The notes under the pieces: generated by a model | The model's database searches: none | Seen by the model: only the letters and a program-made list of their open reading frames with translations | Told to the model about the DNA's origin: nothing | Source: Chloroflexota bacterium | Lineage (GTDB): Bacteria > Chloroflexota > Anaerolineae > Anaerolineales > UBA11657 | Direction: 5' to 3' | Assembly (NCBI GenBank): GCA_003670425.1 | Contig: QWRL01000012.1 | Span: 1 to 27,589 of the forward strand | DNA length: 27,589 bases | Part shown: positions 16,804-24,626 of the stretch, piece by piece | Position numbering within the stretch: the stretch's first letter is position 1 | Layout of the letters: the number at the start of each line of letters is the position of its first letter | Made by a program: the position numbers and the translations under genes

Positions 16804-18033
16804 CTAGAACAAGCGCACATTCACAAGCTGGCCGGCTGCCAGCCCGGTGGCGTGCAGCGGAATGAGAATTGCGCCGTCCGCTTTGACAAGCGTGAAGATG
16901 AGGTTTGATTTTCCAAACAGCGGCTCCACCCAGCGCTCGCCGGCGCGCTCCGTAAAACGGCCGGGCACATAATCCTCGCGGCCGGCGCTGGACGCAAGGT
17001 TGTGCGTGAGGCGCGCCTGCATTTGGCGGGCGGGCGGGGCGCTGGCGCCCTGCAGGTGAAAGAGCGTTGGCACCAGCAGCAGATCCGCAACAACGAGTGC
17101 GCTGCCGGGATTGCCGGGCAGCCCGAACACCGGCTTGCCTTGCGCCACTCCCAGAATGGTGGGTTTGCCGGGCTTCACGGCCACGCCATGCACAATCACA
17201 CCCGGCGTGCCGAGCGCATTTATAACGCCCGCGGTTACATCACGCGTGCCTGCTGAACTGCCGGCGGAGAACACGAGCACATCGCACTCCTGCAGTGCGC
17301 GCTGCGCAGTTTGCAGCAGCAGGTCAAAATTATCCGGCAGCAAGCCGTAACTGCGCACGGCAGCGCCCGCGCGCGCTGCCAGCGCACCCACGGTGTAAGA
17401 ATTGATGTCGCGCACTTTCCCGGTTGCGGGTGTTTCCGCTGGCGGGGTCAGCTCGTCACCGCTGGAGATCAGGCCCAGCAGCGGCATGCGCGCCACGCGC
17501 ACTTGCGTGATGCCCAGCGCCAGCAGCCCGCCAATGTCTTGCGGGCGCAGCCGCTGTCCCGCAGGCAGCACGCTTTCACCGGGGCGGATGTCGTCGCCGG
17601 GGTTGACAAGATTTTCGCCAGCCGCAACTGCGCGCAGCACTTCCACTTCATCCGGGCGGCTCAGCTGCGTGTTCTCCACCATCACAACGGCATCCGCGCC
17701 AACCGGCAGCATGCCGCCGGTGTGAATCAAAATTGTCTGGCCGGGCTGCAGGCTCTGAGCCGCAGCTTCGCCCATGTGAATTTCGCCGGCGAGGTGCAAG
17801 TACGCCGGTAGCGTGTTGGTTGCGCCGAAAGTGTTGCGTGCCTGTACGGCGTAGCCATCCACTGTGCTGCGCACAAATGTGGGCAGCGCTTCCGGTGCAA
17901 GCACAGCTGCAGCCGTGACGCGGTCGAGCGCGGCAGCGCTGGAAATTAATTCGGTGGGCGGCGGCCCGGGCAGCAGCGCAAAAAGTGTTTGCAGCGCATC
18001 GGCAGAAGCGCAGACTGTGAGGAATTCAGCCAC
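16804..18033 (-). CDS. moeA: Molybdopterin molybdenumtransferase MoeA
   Basis: A stand-alone 409-residue MoeA starting with GTG. It has FVRSTVDGYAVQA, the ILIHTGGMLPVGADAVVMVE strand, the MoCF motifs LISSGDEL, VFSAGSSAGTRDVTAGVI and FGLPGNPGSALV, and the C-terminal domain (GDVP-like region about 330-405). The enzyme completes molybdenum or tungsten cofactor synthesis. It lies 54 bases downstream of fdhA, a molybdopterin enzyme gene, and upstream of the fused MoeA, which suggests that cofactor maturation is supplied together with its client enzyme. Having two different MoeA proteins in tandem suggests non-identical roles, for example Mo versus W. Confidence 0.93.
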   Translation of the reverse strand: MAEFLTVCASADALQTLFALLPGPPPTELISSAAALDRVTAAAVLAPEALPTFVRSTVDGYAVQARNTFGATNTLPAYLHLAGEIHMGEAAAQSLQPGQTILIHTGGMLPVGADAVVMVENTQLSRPDEVEVLRAVAAGENLVNPGDDIRPGESVLPAGQRLRPQDIGGLLALGITQVRVARMPLLGLISSGDELTPPAETPATGKVRDINSYTVGALAARAGAAVRSYGLLPDNFDLLLQTAQRALQECDVLVFSAGSSAGTRDVTAGVINALGTPGVIVHGVAVKPGKPTILGVAQGKPVFGLPGNPGSALVVADLLLVPTLFHLQGASAPPARQMQARLTHNLASSAGREDYVPGRFTERAGERWVEPLFGKSNLIFTLVKADGAILIPLHATGLAAGQLVNVRLF

Positions 18034-18087
18034 GTTAGTGTAAAGATCTGTGGCGCGGCAACCGGTGTGCTGGCGTTGGCGCGTGTG

Positions 18088-20250
18088 CTACCAGCGGCCG
18101 CGTTCGGTTCTGATTTCTGGATGCGGCAGGTCTGCTTCTGCTGCCGGTTCAATTTTTACAGCGCAAGCCTTGTACTCCGGTATCTTGGCTTGCGGGTCAA
18201 GCGCATCATTGGTGAGCAGGTTGGCGGCTGCCTCTGCAAAATGCATGGACATGAACACCACACCGGCGCGCGCTTTTTCCGTGACGCGCGTGCGCAGCAC
18301 GATTGCGCCGCGGCGCGACGAGACCCGCACGGGCTGCCCGTCCGTAAAGTTTGCCCAGGTTGCGTCTACGGGATGTATCTCAACCACCGGTGATGGGTAG
18401 ATTTCATTGAGCGCGGAGTTGCGGGTCATAGAGCCGCCGTGCCAATGCTCCAATACGCGGCCGGTTGTAAGAATGAACGGGTACTCTTCGTCGGGCGGTT
18501 CCATGATTGGCACGTAGTCCACCGGAATAAATTTTCCGCGCCCGGATGGAAAGTCTTTTGCAAACAGGAACGGTGTTCCGGGGTGGGTGGCATGCGGCAC
18601 AGGTGTTTGCAAGCCGTGGCGCTCAAGGCGCTCGTAAGTGATGCCAGTGTAGTTGCTGTCCAGCTTTCCAAACTCGGCCATGATTTGCGCCGGGGAGTCG
18701 TAATTCCAAATGGCACTGTTGGGCCGCCCCAGCCGCGCTTCGATGCGCTGGGCAAGATCGCATAGGATCTCCCAGTCCGGCCGTGACTGGCCACGCGGCG
18801 CGATCGCCTGACGCACGCGCTGCACGCGCCGATCCGTATTCGTGACCGTGCCTTCTTTCTCCGCCCACGAGGTGGCCGGCAGGAACACATCTGCAAACGC
18901 ACCAGACTCGTTGATGAACAAATCCTGCGCCACCAGAAACTCAAGCTGCTGCATGTGCTTGCGTGTTTCGTTCAGGTTGGGCTCGGTCATCATCGGGTTC
19001 TCGCCCATGATGTGCAGCGCACGCACGCCGCCCGGATGCGCGTGTGTCAATATCTCTGTGGTCGTCAGGCCGCGTTTGCGGTTGAGTCCGCCGGGTTCCA
19101 CATTCCACAGCTGCTCCCAATTTTGCGCATTCTTTTCGTCGTCCACCCACTGGTAGCCCGGGTAAAAGAACGGCATGGCGCCCATGTCCGACGCACCTTG
19201 CACATTGTTTTGGCCGCGCAAGGGGTTTAGGCCGGTGGCTTTGCGGCCCACGTGCCCGGTGAGGAACGCCAGATGAATCAGGCCCAGTGAGCTGGCCGTG
19301 CCATGTGACAGCTGCGAGATGCCCATGCCCCAGAAAATCATGCCGCGCTGTGCGCGCGCGTACATGCGCGCTGCGTCAATAATCAAGTTGCGGTCCACGC
19401 CGGAAATTTCTTCCGCGTAGCCCGGCGTGAATTTATCCAGCGTTTTGACGTAGTCGGCGTAGCCGGTTGTGCGCGCCTCCACAAACTCGCGGTTCACCAG
19501 CCCCTCGTTCACAATCACATGCGCCATGGCATTGAAGACGGGTACGTTGGTACCGGGCTTCAACGGCAGCCAGAGGGCTGCGAAGTCGCACATTTCTATT
19601 TTGCGCGGGTCAATCACAATCAGCTTGCTGCCATATTTCTCGACCGCGGCTTTCATCTGCAAGCCGATGATCGGATGGTTCTCGGACGGGTTGGAGCCGG
19701 TGATGATGAAGCAGTCGCTGTCAATGACCTCGGCAGCGGTGTTGCTCATCGCAGCCGAGTTGATGGACTTGAGCAGTGCGGTCACTGAGCCGGCGTGGCA
19801 CAGGCGCGTGCAGTGGTCCACATTGTTGGTGCGAAACAGCGCCCGGTAAATTTTCTGCAGCAGGTAATTGTCTTCGTTGGTTGCCTTGGCGCAGCAGTAC
19901 ACCGCCATGGCATGCTCGCCGTCGCGCTTGTAAATCTCAACCAGCCGGTCGGTGGTGTACTCCAGCGCTTCATCCCAGCTCACCTCGCGCCATTCGCTGC
20001 GGTCAAACGCCTGCGTGCGCGCACCGGCCGCCTGTGCCTGCTTGCGAATGAGCGGCGTGGTGACGCGCTTGTTGCTGTAAATAAAATCGTAGCCAAAGCG
20101 CCCCTTGACGCACAAGTTGCCCTGATTGACGGGATGATCGAAATCTGATGTGACGCGATAGATCAGCTCGTCCTTGACGTGTAGTTGAAGGTTGCAGCCC
20201 ACGCCGCAGTACGGGCATGTGGTGGAGACAGTGCGGTCCGGTGTGATCAT
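18088..20250 (-). CDS. fdhA: Formate dehydrogenase catalytic (alpha) subunit, cysteine type
   Basis: A 720-residue molybdopterin oxidoreductase that oxidises formate to CO2. It begins directly with the [4Fe-4S] domain: Cys12, Cys15, Cys19 and Cys47, with the electron-relay Lys49. The active site is RTNNVDHCTRLCHAGSV, where Cys151 replaces the selenocysteine of E. coli FdhH and is followed by the conserved His152. The C-terminal molybdopterin-guanine-dinucleotide domain includes FILTTGRVLEHWHGGSMTRN. No twin-arginine or Sec signal exists, so it is cytoplasmic. The ferredoxin-like N-terminal extension typical of NAD-linked FdsA proteins is absent and is supplied by the separate gene 67 bases upstream. 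No fdhD is seen in the window. Confidence 0.92.
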   Translation of the reverse strand: MITPDRTVSTTCPYCGVGCNLQLHVKDELIYRVTSDFDHPVNQGNLCVKGRFGYDFIYSNKRVTTPLIRKQAQAAGARTQAFDRSEWREVSWDEALEYTTDRLVEIYKRDGEHAMAVYCCAKATNEDNYLLQKIYRALFRTNNVDHCTRLCHAGSVTALLKSINSAAMSNTAAEVIDSDCFIITGSNPSENHPIIGLQMKAAVEKYGSKLIVIDPRKIEMCDFAALWLPLKPGTNVPVFNAMAHVIVNEGLVNREFVEARTTGYADYVKTLDKFTPGYAEEISGVDRNLIIDAARMYARAQRGMIFWGMGISQLSHGTASSLGLIHLAFLTGHVGRKATGLNPLRGQNNVQGASDMGAMPFFYPGYQWVDDEKNAQNWEQLWNVEPGGLNRKRGLTTTEILTHAHPGGVRALHIMGENPMMTEPNLNETRKHMQQLEFLVAQDLFINESGAFADVFLPATSWAEKEGTVTNTDRRVQRVRQAIAPRGQSRPDWEILCDLAQRIEARLGRPNSAIWNYDSPAQIMAEFGKLDSNYTGITYERLERHGLQTPVPHATHPGTPFLFAKDFPSGRGKFIPVDYVPIMEPPDEEYPFILTTGRVLEHWHGGSMTRNSALNEIYPSPVVEIHPVDATWANFTDGQPVRVSSRRGAIVLRTRVTEKARAGVVFMSMHFAEAAANLLTNDALDPQAKIPEYKACAVKIEPAAEADLPHPEIRTERGRW

Positions 20251-20317
20251 TTAGTTGCTTGCTGTTGCCTGTGAATTTGCTGCCGGCTTGCCGGCCGCTG
20301 CTGAAAAACTGGCGTGC

Positions 20318-21022
20318 TCATTTGCGCTCGCGCCGTTTCTTGCCGGGCCCGCGCGTTGCGTCGAGTATGTCTGCCGGCGCCTGGCCCTGCTCCAGCAACC
20401 ACTCGCGCTTGGGCTTGAGGGCGCCGGTGGGGCATACGCCCACGCACTGGCCGCAAAACACGCACGAGCTGTCCGTCAGCGACTGCTCAAAAAAGGTGCT
20501 GATTGATGTTTCGAAGCCGCGTCCGCTGAAGTTGATGGCGTAAGTGAACTGCGCGTCTGCGGCGCACACCTGCACACAGCGCCAGCACAAGATGCATTTA
20601 CTGTAGTCGCGAATGTACATCGGATTGTCGTCGATCACTTCCGCTTCGCGCCGTTCGCCGCCGCCAAAGCGCTCGCGGTTGGCATGGTAGTCGTCCAGTT
20701 GCTGCTGGATTTCCGGTGCCTCGCTCACGTCAGATGCGGAGTGCAGCATCTCCAAGATGGTGCGCCGGCTGCGCTCTACGCGTTCGTTGCGCGTGTGCAC
20801 ACGCATGCCTTCCGCCACGCTTGCCACACAGGCCGGTGCCAGCACGCGTGCGCCTTCCACTTCCACCACGCACAGGCGGCACAGTGCGTTCGCAGTGCAG
20901 TGCTCGTGGTAGCAGATGGTGGGAACCGTGGCGCCCGCCATGGCTGCCGCGTTTAGCAGCGTTGTGCCGGCTGCAACAGTGATGGACTGGCCATCGATCT
21001 GAAGGGTGACTGTGGCAGCCAT
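20318..21022 (-). CDS. HoxU/NuoG-N-like iron-sulfur electron-transfer subunit of formate dehydrogenase
   Basis: A 234-residue cytoplasmic protein. Residues 1-80 form a plant-type [2Fe-2S] domain with Cys37, Cys48, Cys51 and Cys65. Residues 140-205 form a two-cluster ferredoxin domain with Cys143/146/149/153 and Cys187/190/193/197. Between them, where NuoG, HoxU and FdsA normally carry a His-Cys3 [4Fe-4S] cluster, this protein has HSASDVSEAPEIQQQLDDY with no cysteine, so that cluster is probably lost. The C-terminus is very basic (GPGKKRRERK). The frame is open to 21154, but the ATG at 21022 lies two bases after the nuoEF stop and starts the 2Fe-2S fold cleanly. It should pass electrons from FdhA to the NuoF module. 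Confidence 0.9.
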   Translation of the reverse strand: MAATVTLQIDGQSITVAAGTTLLNAAAMAGATVPTICYHEHCTANALCRLCVVEVEGARVLAPACVASVAEGMRVHTRNERVERSRRTILEMLHSASDVSEAPEIQQQLDDYHANRERFGGGERREAEVIDDNPMYIRDYSKCILCWRCVQVCAADAQFTYAINFSGRGFETSISTFFEQSLTDSSCVFCGQCVGVCPTGALKPKREWLLEQGQAPADILDATRGPGKKRRERK

Positions 21023-21024
21023 TG

Positions 21025-22785
21025 TTAACTTGTGCGCGCAGTCTGCGCCTGGCCATTGGGCGCAAACAATTCTGGCCAAAGCTTGATTGCACTGAGGGTT
21101 GCCGTTGCGGCCGTTTGCCCAAGGCCGCACAGCGAAGCATCCAGCATTGTCCAACCCACATCGGCCAGCAGTTCTTTGTCGCCGGCGCGCGCATGTCCGG
21201 CTGCAACGCGCCCCAGAATTTCATGCTGGCGCACTGTGCCAAGCTGGCACGGGTAGCATTTGCCGCAGCTCTCTTCCGCAAAAAAGTGCGCCAGCCCTTC
21301 CAGCACACTGCGCAGGTTGCGCGTGTGGTTGAACACCATCACTACGCCGGAGCCTAACGGCAGGTCAGCTTTGCGCAGATCCTCAAATGTCATTGGGACA
21401 TCCAGATGAGCGGCGGTGGCAAATGCGCCCGCAGCGCCGCCGAACAAGACGGCCTGCAGTGTGCCGCCGCTGACCCCGCCCGCCATCTCATCCAGAATTG
21501 TGCGCAGCGTCACGCCAAATGGCACCTCGTACAAACCAGGACGCGCCACATCGCCGGACAGGCAGAACAACTTTGACCCCGGCGACTTTTCCGTTCCGTG
21601 CATGCGATAGGCTGCCGCGCCAGCGCCGATGATCAGCGGCACATTGCAGAGCGTCTCCACATTGTTGACGACGGTGGGCTTGCCGAACAAGCCGGCAGTG
21701 GTGGGAAACGGCGGCTTGACGCGCGGAAATCCGCGTTTGCCCTCGATGCTCTCAAACAGCGCCGTTTCTTCGCCGCAGATGTACGCGCCGGCACCGCTGC
21801 GCAGCTCAATGTCAAAGCAAAATTTGCTGCCCAGCAGATTGTTGCCCAGATAGCCGCCGGCTGCCGCTTCCGCAATTGCAGCCGCCAGGCGCTGCTGTGC
21901 GTGTGGGTACTCTGCGCGCACATACAGGTAGCCGCGCTGCGCGCCGCAGGCGTAGCCCGCCAGCGCCATGCCTTCCAGCACAGCATGTGGATCATCTTCC
22001 ATCAAAATCCGATCCTTGAAAGTTCCGGGCTCGGATTCATCTGCATTGCAAACAATATATTTTTCTGCACCGCTGGCGTTGGCTGCGCTTTCCCATTTGA
22101 CGCCGGTGGGAAATGCGGCACCACCACGCCCCACCAATCCGCTGGATTTCAACTCTGCAATAACGGCTGCTGGTGTGAGTTGCTGGACGGCTTTCGTGAG
22201 CGCGCTGTAGCCGCCGTCGGTGGTGTAGGCTGCGAGTGACGGCGTTGCGCCGGTCCCGCAGCGGCGCGTGAGGTGGCGCAGGCTGCCGCCCACTACGGCT
22301 GGCTTGGCCAGGCTTTTTGCAGCAATGATTGCTGCCGGCACCGCCACTGGAATGCATCCAAGCGCCATGTCGTTAACCCTCGATGCCGGCGCCTGATCAC
22401 ACAGGCCGAGGCAGGGCGAGCGCTCCACCATGAAGCCGCCGTCGGCTGTAGCCGTGTTGGGGCTTACACCCAAGCTGGCACAGACAGCTTCCAACGCGGC
22501 ATGGCCGCCGGCTATCGCGCAGGCGGGGTCACCGCAGATGCGAATCACACGCGTTGCCGTTGGTTCCTTATAAAGTAGCGCGTAAAACTCAATCACGCCG
22601 TACACTTCTGCAAGCGGAACCTGAAGCACGCGCGCAATTTCGGCAGCGACTGGCTTGCTAATGTATCCGTTTTGTTTCTGGGCCTTTATGAGGGCAGGGA
22701 GCAGGCCGGAGTGCCCCGGATTGTCGATGTGCGGTTGGGCTGCCGTGGTTAAGTGAATGATTGAACTTGAAGCTGTGGGTGCCAC
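21025..22785 (-). CDS. NuoEF fusion: NAD(H)-binding diaphorase subunit of formate dehydrogenase
   Basis: A 586-residue fusion starting with GTG. Residues 20-165 are a NuoE-like thioredoxin-fold domain with [2Fe-2S] ligands Cys84, Cys89, Cys125 and Cys129. Residues about 190-575 are NuoF-like: NADH motif GRGGAAFPTGVKW, FMN motif ADESEPGTFKDR, GAGAYICGEETAL, and the [4Fe-4S] ligands Cys507, Cys510, Cys513 and Cys553. It would reduce NAD+ with electrons from the HoxU-like subunit, as FdsG and FdsB do as separate proteins. A HoxF-type hydrogenase or complex I origin is less likely because the downstream gene is fdhA and no hydrogenase gene is present. It heads the minus-strand operon ending at the flavoprotein. 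Confidence 0.92.
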   Translation of the reverse strand: MAPTASSSIIHLTTAAQPHIDNPGHSGLLPALIKAQKQNGYISKPVAAEIARVLQVPLAEVYGVIEFYALLYKEPTATRVIRICGDPACAIAGGHAALEAVCASLGVSPNTATADGGFMVERSPCLGLCDQAPASRVNDMALGCIPVAVPAAIIAAKSLAKPAVVGGSLRHLTRRCGTGATPSLAAYTTDGGYSALTKAVQQLTPAAVIAELKSSGLVGRGGAAFPTGVKWESAANASGAEKYIVCNADESEPGTFKDRILMEDDPHAVLEGMALAGYACGAQRGYLYVRAEYPHAQQRLAAAIAEAAAGGYLGNNLLGSKFCFDIELRSGAGAYICGEETALFESIEGKRGFPRVKPPFPTTAGLFGKPTVVNNVETLCNVPLIIGAGAAAYRMHGTEKSPGSKLFCLSGDVARPGLYEVPFGVTLRTILDEMAGGVSGGTLQAVLFGGAAGAFATAAHLDVPMTFEDLRKADLPLGSGVVMVFNHTRNLRSVLEGLAHFFAEESCGKCYPCQLGTVRQHEILGRVAAGHARAGDKELLADVGWTMLDASLCGLGQTAATATLSAIKLWPELFAPNGQAQTARTS

Positions 22786-22871
22786 TGTTGGTGTTTAACC
22801 GTCCTGATGAGGTAGTTTACCATAGGCGTCGAGCGGCGCATTTTATGGCCATTGGCGGGCGCGGCTCATTT

Positions 22872-22880
22872 AAAGGAGAG
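22872..22880 (+). promoter_or_regulatory. Strong Shine-Dalgarno sequence for yitT-like gene
   Basis: AAAGGAGAG lies seven bases before the ATG at 22888. It fixes the start at MTSNHKKPRV, although the frame is open to 22852. It is the only strong Shine-Dalgarno sequence found among the starts in this window. Confidence 0.8.
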
Positions 22881-22887
22881 AACAATA

Positions 22888-23769
22888 ATGACTAGCAATC
22901 ACAAAAAGCCGCGCGTGCTTGCGGCGGACGTATGGGATGTTGGGCTGCTGTTTGCCGGCGGCTGCATGGTTGCGGTCAGCGTAAATCTGTTTCTTGCGCC
23001 AGCGCGCATACCGGATGGCACGATGCTGTCGCTTGGAATGATTGCGCAGCATTTGTTTGCGTTGCCGCTGGGTACTGCAATGCTGGTCCTGCGGCTCCCC
23101 GGATTGTTTTTTGGTTTTCGCTATTTGGGGCGCTGGCCGTTTCTGCTGCGCACCGGCTTCACGGCGCTGGTAATTACGATTGCGATTGATTGGTCAGCCG
23201 GCCGCTTTGCACCTGTTTCAGCCAACCCCATATTGAACGCGCTTTATGGCGGAGCATTGAGCGGCTTGGGGATGGGGCTCATTTTCCGCGGGCGCGGCAA
23301 TACCGGTGGCACTGGCGTGTATGCACGCATTTTGCAGCGTGTGACCGGCTGGCCGCTAAGCCAGCTCTACTTGGTTGTGGATAGTGGCATCCTGCTCTCG
23401 GGTTTCTTTTTTGGCTGGGAGGCGGTGATGCATGGAGTGTTGGCTTTGTTTGTGAGCGGCATGGTTGCCGATTATGTACTGGAGGGTCCGAGCGTTGTGC
23501 GCACGGCCACCGTGATCACCGAGCAGCCGGATGCCGTGGGTGCGGCCATTCTGCACGAGCTGCGGCGTGGCGTAACATCCTGGCGGGGTTCGGGTATGTT
23601 CAGCGGCCGCGAGTGCACAGTGTTGTACTGCACTGTGAGCCGTTCGGAAGTGGAGATTTTGCGGCGCTTGGTGCTGCGCACCGACCCGCACTGCTTTCTG
23701 GTAATCGGCAATGCGCAGCAAGCGTCTGGCGGCGTTGTGCGAGATTCGGCGGCGCACCCGGCGGCGTAA
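22888..23769 (+). CDS. YitT-family multi-pass membrane protein with C-terminal DUF2179 domain
   Basis: A 293-residue protein with five or six hydrophobic spans in residues about 12-195, containing the family stretch RGRGNTGGTGVYARIL in the middle and GPSVVRTATVITEQPDAVG at the start of the cytoplasmic DUF2179 domain (about 200-285; VLYCTVSRSEVEILRRLV). YitT proteins are widespread; transport has been suggested but the substrate is unknown. The gene is divergent from the formate dehydrogenase operon and convergent with the coiled-coil cluster. Length is normal for the family. Confidence 0.88.
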   Translation: MTSNHKKPRVLAADVWDVGLLFAGGCMVAVSVNLFLAPARIPDGTMLSLGMIAQHLFALPLGTAMLVLRLPGLFFGFRYLGRWPFLLRTGFTALVITIAIDWSAGRFAPVSANPILNALYGGALSGLGMGLIFRGRGNTGGTGVYARILQRVTGWPLSQLYLVVDSGILLSGFFFGWEAVMHGVLALFVSGMVADYVLEGPSVVRTATVITEQPDAVGAAILHELRRGVTSWRGSGMFSGRECTVLYCTVSRSEVEILRRLVLRTDPHCFLVIGNAQQASGGVVRDSAAHPAA

Positions 23770-23806
23770 CATGACACAGCTTTAGCCCGGCTGAATTAAA
23801 ACCTTC

Positions 23807-23839
23807 GCGCCGCGGCCACAAAACTTGCAGCCGCGGCGC
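23807..23839. terminator. GC-rich hairpin at convergence point, possible terminator
   Basis: GCGCCGCGGC and GCCGCGGCGC form a perfect 10-bp stem with a 13-base loop, 37 bases after the yitT stop. On the plus strand no T-run follows. On the minus strand the stem is followed by GAAGGTTTTAA, a short T-run. It may stop transcription from one or both sides; alternatively it belongs to the repeated architecture also seen at 27340-27368. Confidence 0.45.
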
Positions 23840-23849
23840 TCAATTGTGT

Positions 23850-23867
23850 GGCTTGCATCCGCAAGCC
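23850..23867. repeat. Inverted repeat GGCTTGC/GCAAGCC
   Basis: A perfect 7-bp stem with the 4-base loop ATCC, 10 bases after the GC hairpin. Related inverted repeats occur at 23937-23956 and 27371-27417. Confidence 0.6.
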
Positions 23868-23936
23868 GTGCACTGCGGCCGGGAAGGGTAGGGCCGCCGC
23901 GCTAATTATTTGGCTTGCTCTTGGCAGGCCAGTGTG

Positions 23937-23956
23937 AGGCTTGGTTGGGCAAGCCT
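23937..23956. repeat. Inverted repeat AGGCTTG/CAAGCCT
   Basis: A perfect 7-bp stem with the 6-base loop GTTGGG, 54 bases before the left copy of the 20-bp direct repeat. Confidence 0.6.
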
Positions 23957-24010
23957 TGCGGCGGTGCGTATCGCGCTTTTATTGGGTGCGCGCTGCCTTC
24001 GCCTGCGGTA

Positions 24011-24030
24011 AGTGTACACCCGCTGTCAAG
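24011..24030. repeat. 20-bp direct repeat, left copy
   Basis: agtgtacacccgctgtcaag is identical to 27461-27480 and stops matching on both sides. It contains the 8-bp palindrome GTGTACAC. The other strand reads CTTGACAGCGGGTGTACACT. Possible roles: recombination site, operator, or core of a dispersed repeat. Confidence 0.75.
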
Positions 24031-24179
24031 AGGCAAATTTGTTACGGAGCAAGGCTTGCCGGAAACTGTAGGATGCGCGCGGCGTGCATGCCTGGCTCCA
24101 TTTGGGGCATCGCTTGTGGCTGCGCTTGCTGCAGCCCGTAACAGCACGAGAGCGTACAGTTATCGGTGGTCATAATTTT

Positions 24180-24491
24180 CTACGCCAATAGCTCCGAGCG
24201 CTGTTGTGCAAGATAGTTCAACTGCGCCACTAATTGGAGCTGCTGCGCCGCAATTTGCTTGCCCTGTTCTACCAGCTCGGATCCCTCGGCACGCAGCCGC
24301 TGCGCCTGTGCGCTGCGCACATGCGGCTGCGCCTGCAGCATAGTATTCTGGCGCAAACTGCCAATATGCGCGTCAAGCTCTGCCCGGATTTTGCGCATAC
24401 GCTCTGCCAGCTGGTTGCTCAGAATCTCCAGCTTGTCGCGCTGTGCCCGCAGCAAATGGTATTGCTCGTCAATTTCCGCCAACGTAGCCAT
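24180..24491 (-). CDS. Small soluble coiled-coil protein, unknown function
   Basis: A 103-residue protein that starts MATLAEIDEQYHLLRAQRDK and is predicted by eye to be nearly all helix, rich in Gln, Leu, Ala, Glu and Arg with heptad-like spacing (about 3-55 and 70-100) and a short break near residue 57-62. There is no membrane segment, cysteine or catalytic motif. The frame is open ten codons further, but the ATG at 24491 has a possible -10 (TATTAA) eight bases before it. It resembles the two neighbouring anchored coiled-coil proteins in composition only. Function unknown; it could partner them through coiled-coil pairing. Confidence 0.62.
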   Translation of the reverse strand: MATLAEIDEQYHLLRAQRDKLEILSNQLAERMRKIRAELDAHIGSLRQNTMLQAQPHVRSAQAQRLRAEGSELVEQGKQIAAQQLQLVAQLNYLAQQRSELLA

Positions 24492-24525
24492 GCGCCATAT
24501 TAATAGCAGCGCATTGGACAATGGT

Positions 24526-24541
24526 CAATCTGCAAAGATTG
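24526..24541. repeat. Short hairpin CAATCT/AGATTG
   Basis: A perfect 6-bp stem with 4-base loop in the gap between the two small coiled-coil genes at 24180 and 24627. No T-run follows on either strand. Confidence 0.35.
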
Positions 24542-24560
24542 GCGGCTTCATTCGAATTTG

Positions 24561-24575
24561 TGGTGCGCTGCACCA
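24561..24575. repeat. Short hairpin TGGTGC/GCACCA
   Basis: A perfect 6-bp stem with a 3-base loop, 20 bases from the preceding hairpin in the same 135-base gap. It may act as a weak terminator or RNA end for the gene at 24627-24971. Confidence 0.35.
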
Positions 24576-24626
24576 TTAATCGGCTGTGGCCGCTTGAATG
24601 CCGGCCCGCGCGTTGCGCGTGCGTAT

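Larger units (their letters stand above)
23770..24179. other. Structured intergenic region, no supported gene
   Basis: About 410 bases between convergent transcription units. It holds a 10-bp perfect GC hairpin, two GGCTTG/CAAGCC inverted repeats, a further palindromic CAAGGCTTG at 24050-24058 and one copy of the 20-bp direct repeat. Short open frames exist, including one on the minus strand at 23902-24147, but they have no family resemblance and no start signal. Confidence 0.7.

Noticed and set aside
19798..19800. Selenocysteine in the formate dehydrogenase active site
   Set aside because: The codon at the position is TGC (Cys151), not TGA; no recoding is needed.
20282..20305. GCCGGC-rich palindrome between the iron-sulfur subunit gene and fdhA as a terminator
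   Set aside because: The loop would be only two bases, no T-run follows, and the genes on both sides belong to one complex and should be co-transcribed.
23902..24147. 81-codon minus-strand open frame across the left 20-bp repeat
   Set aside because: No start signal or family match; it shares only LDSGCTL with the open frame at 27400-27582, which follows from the 20-mer itself.
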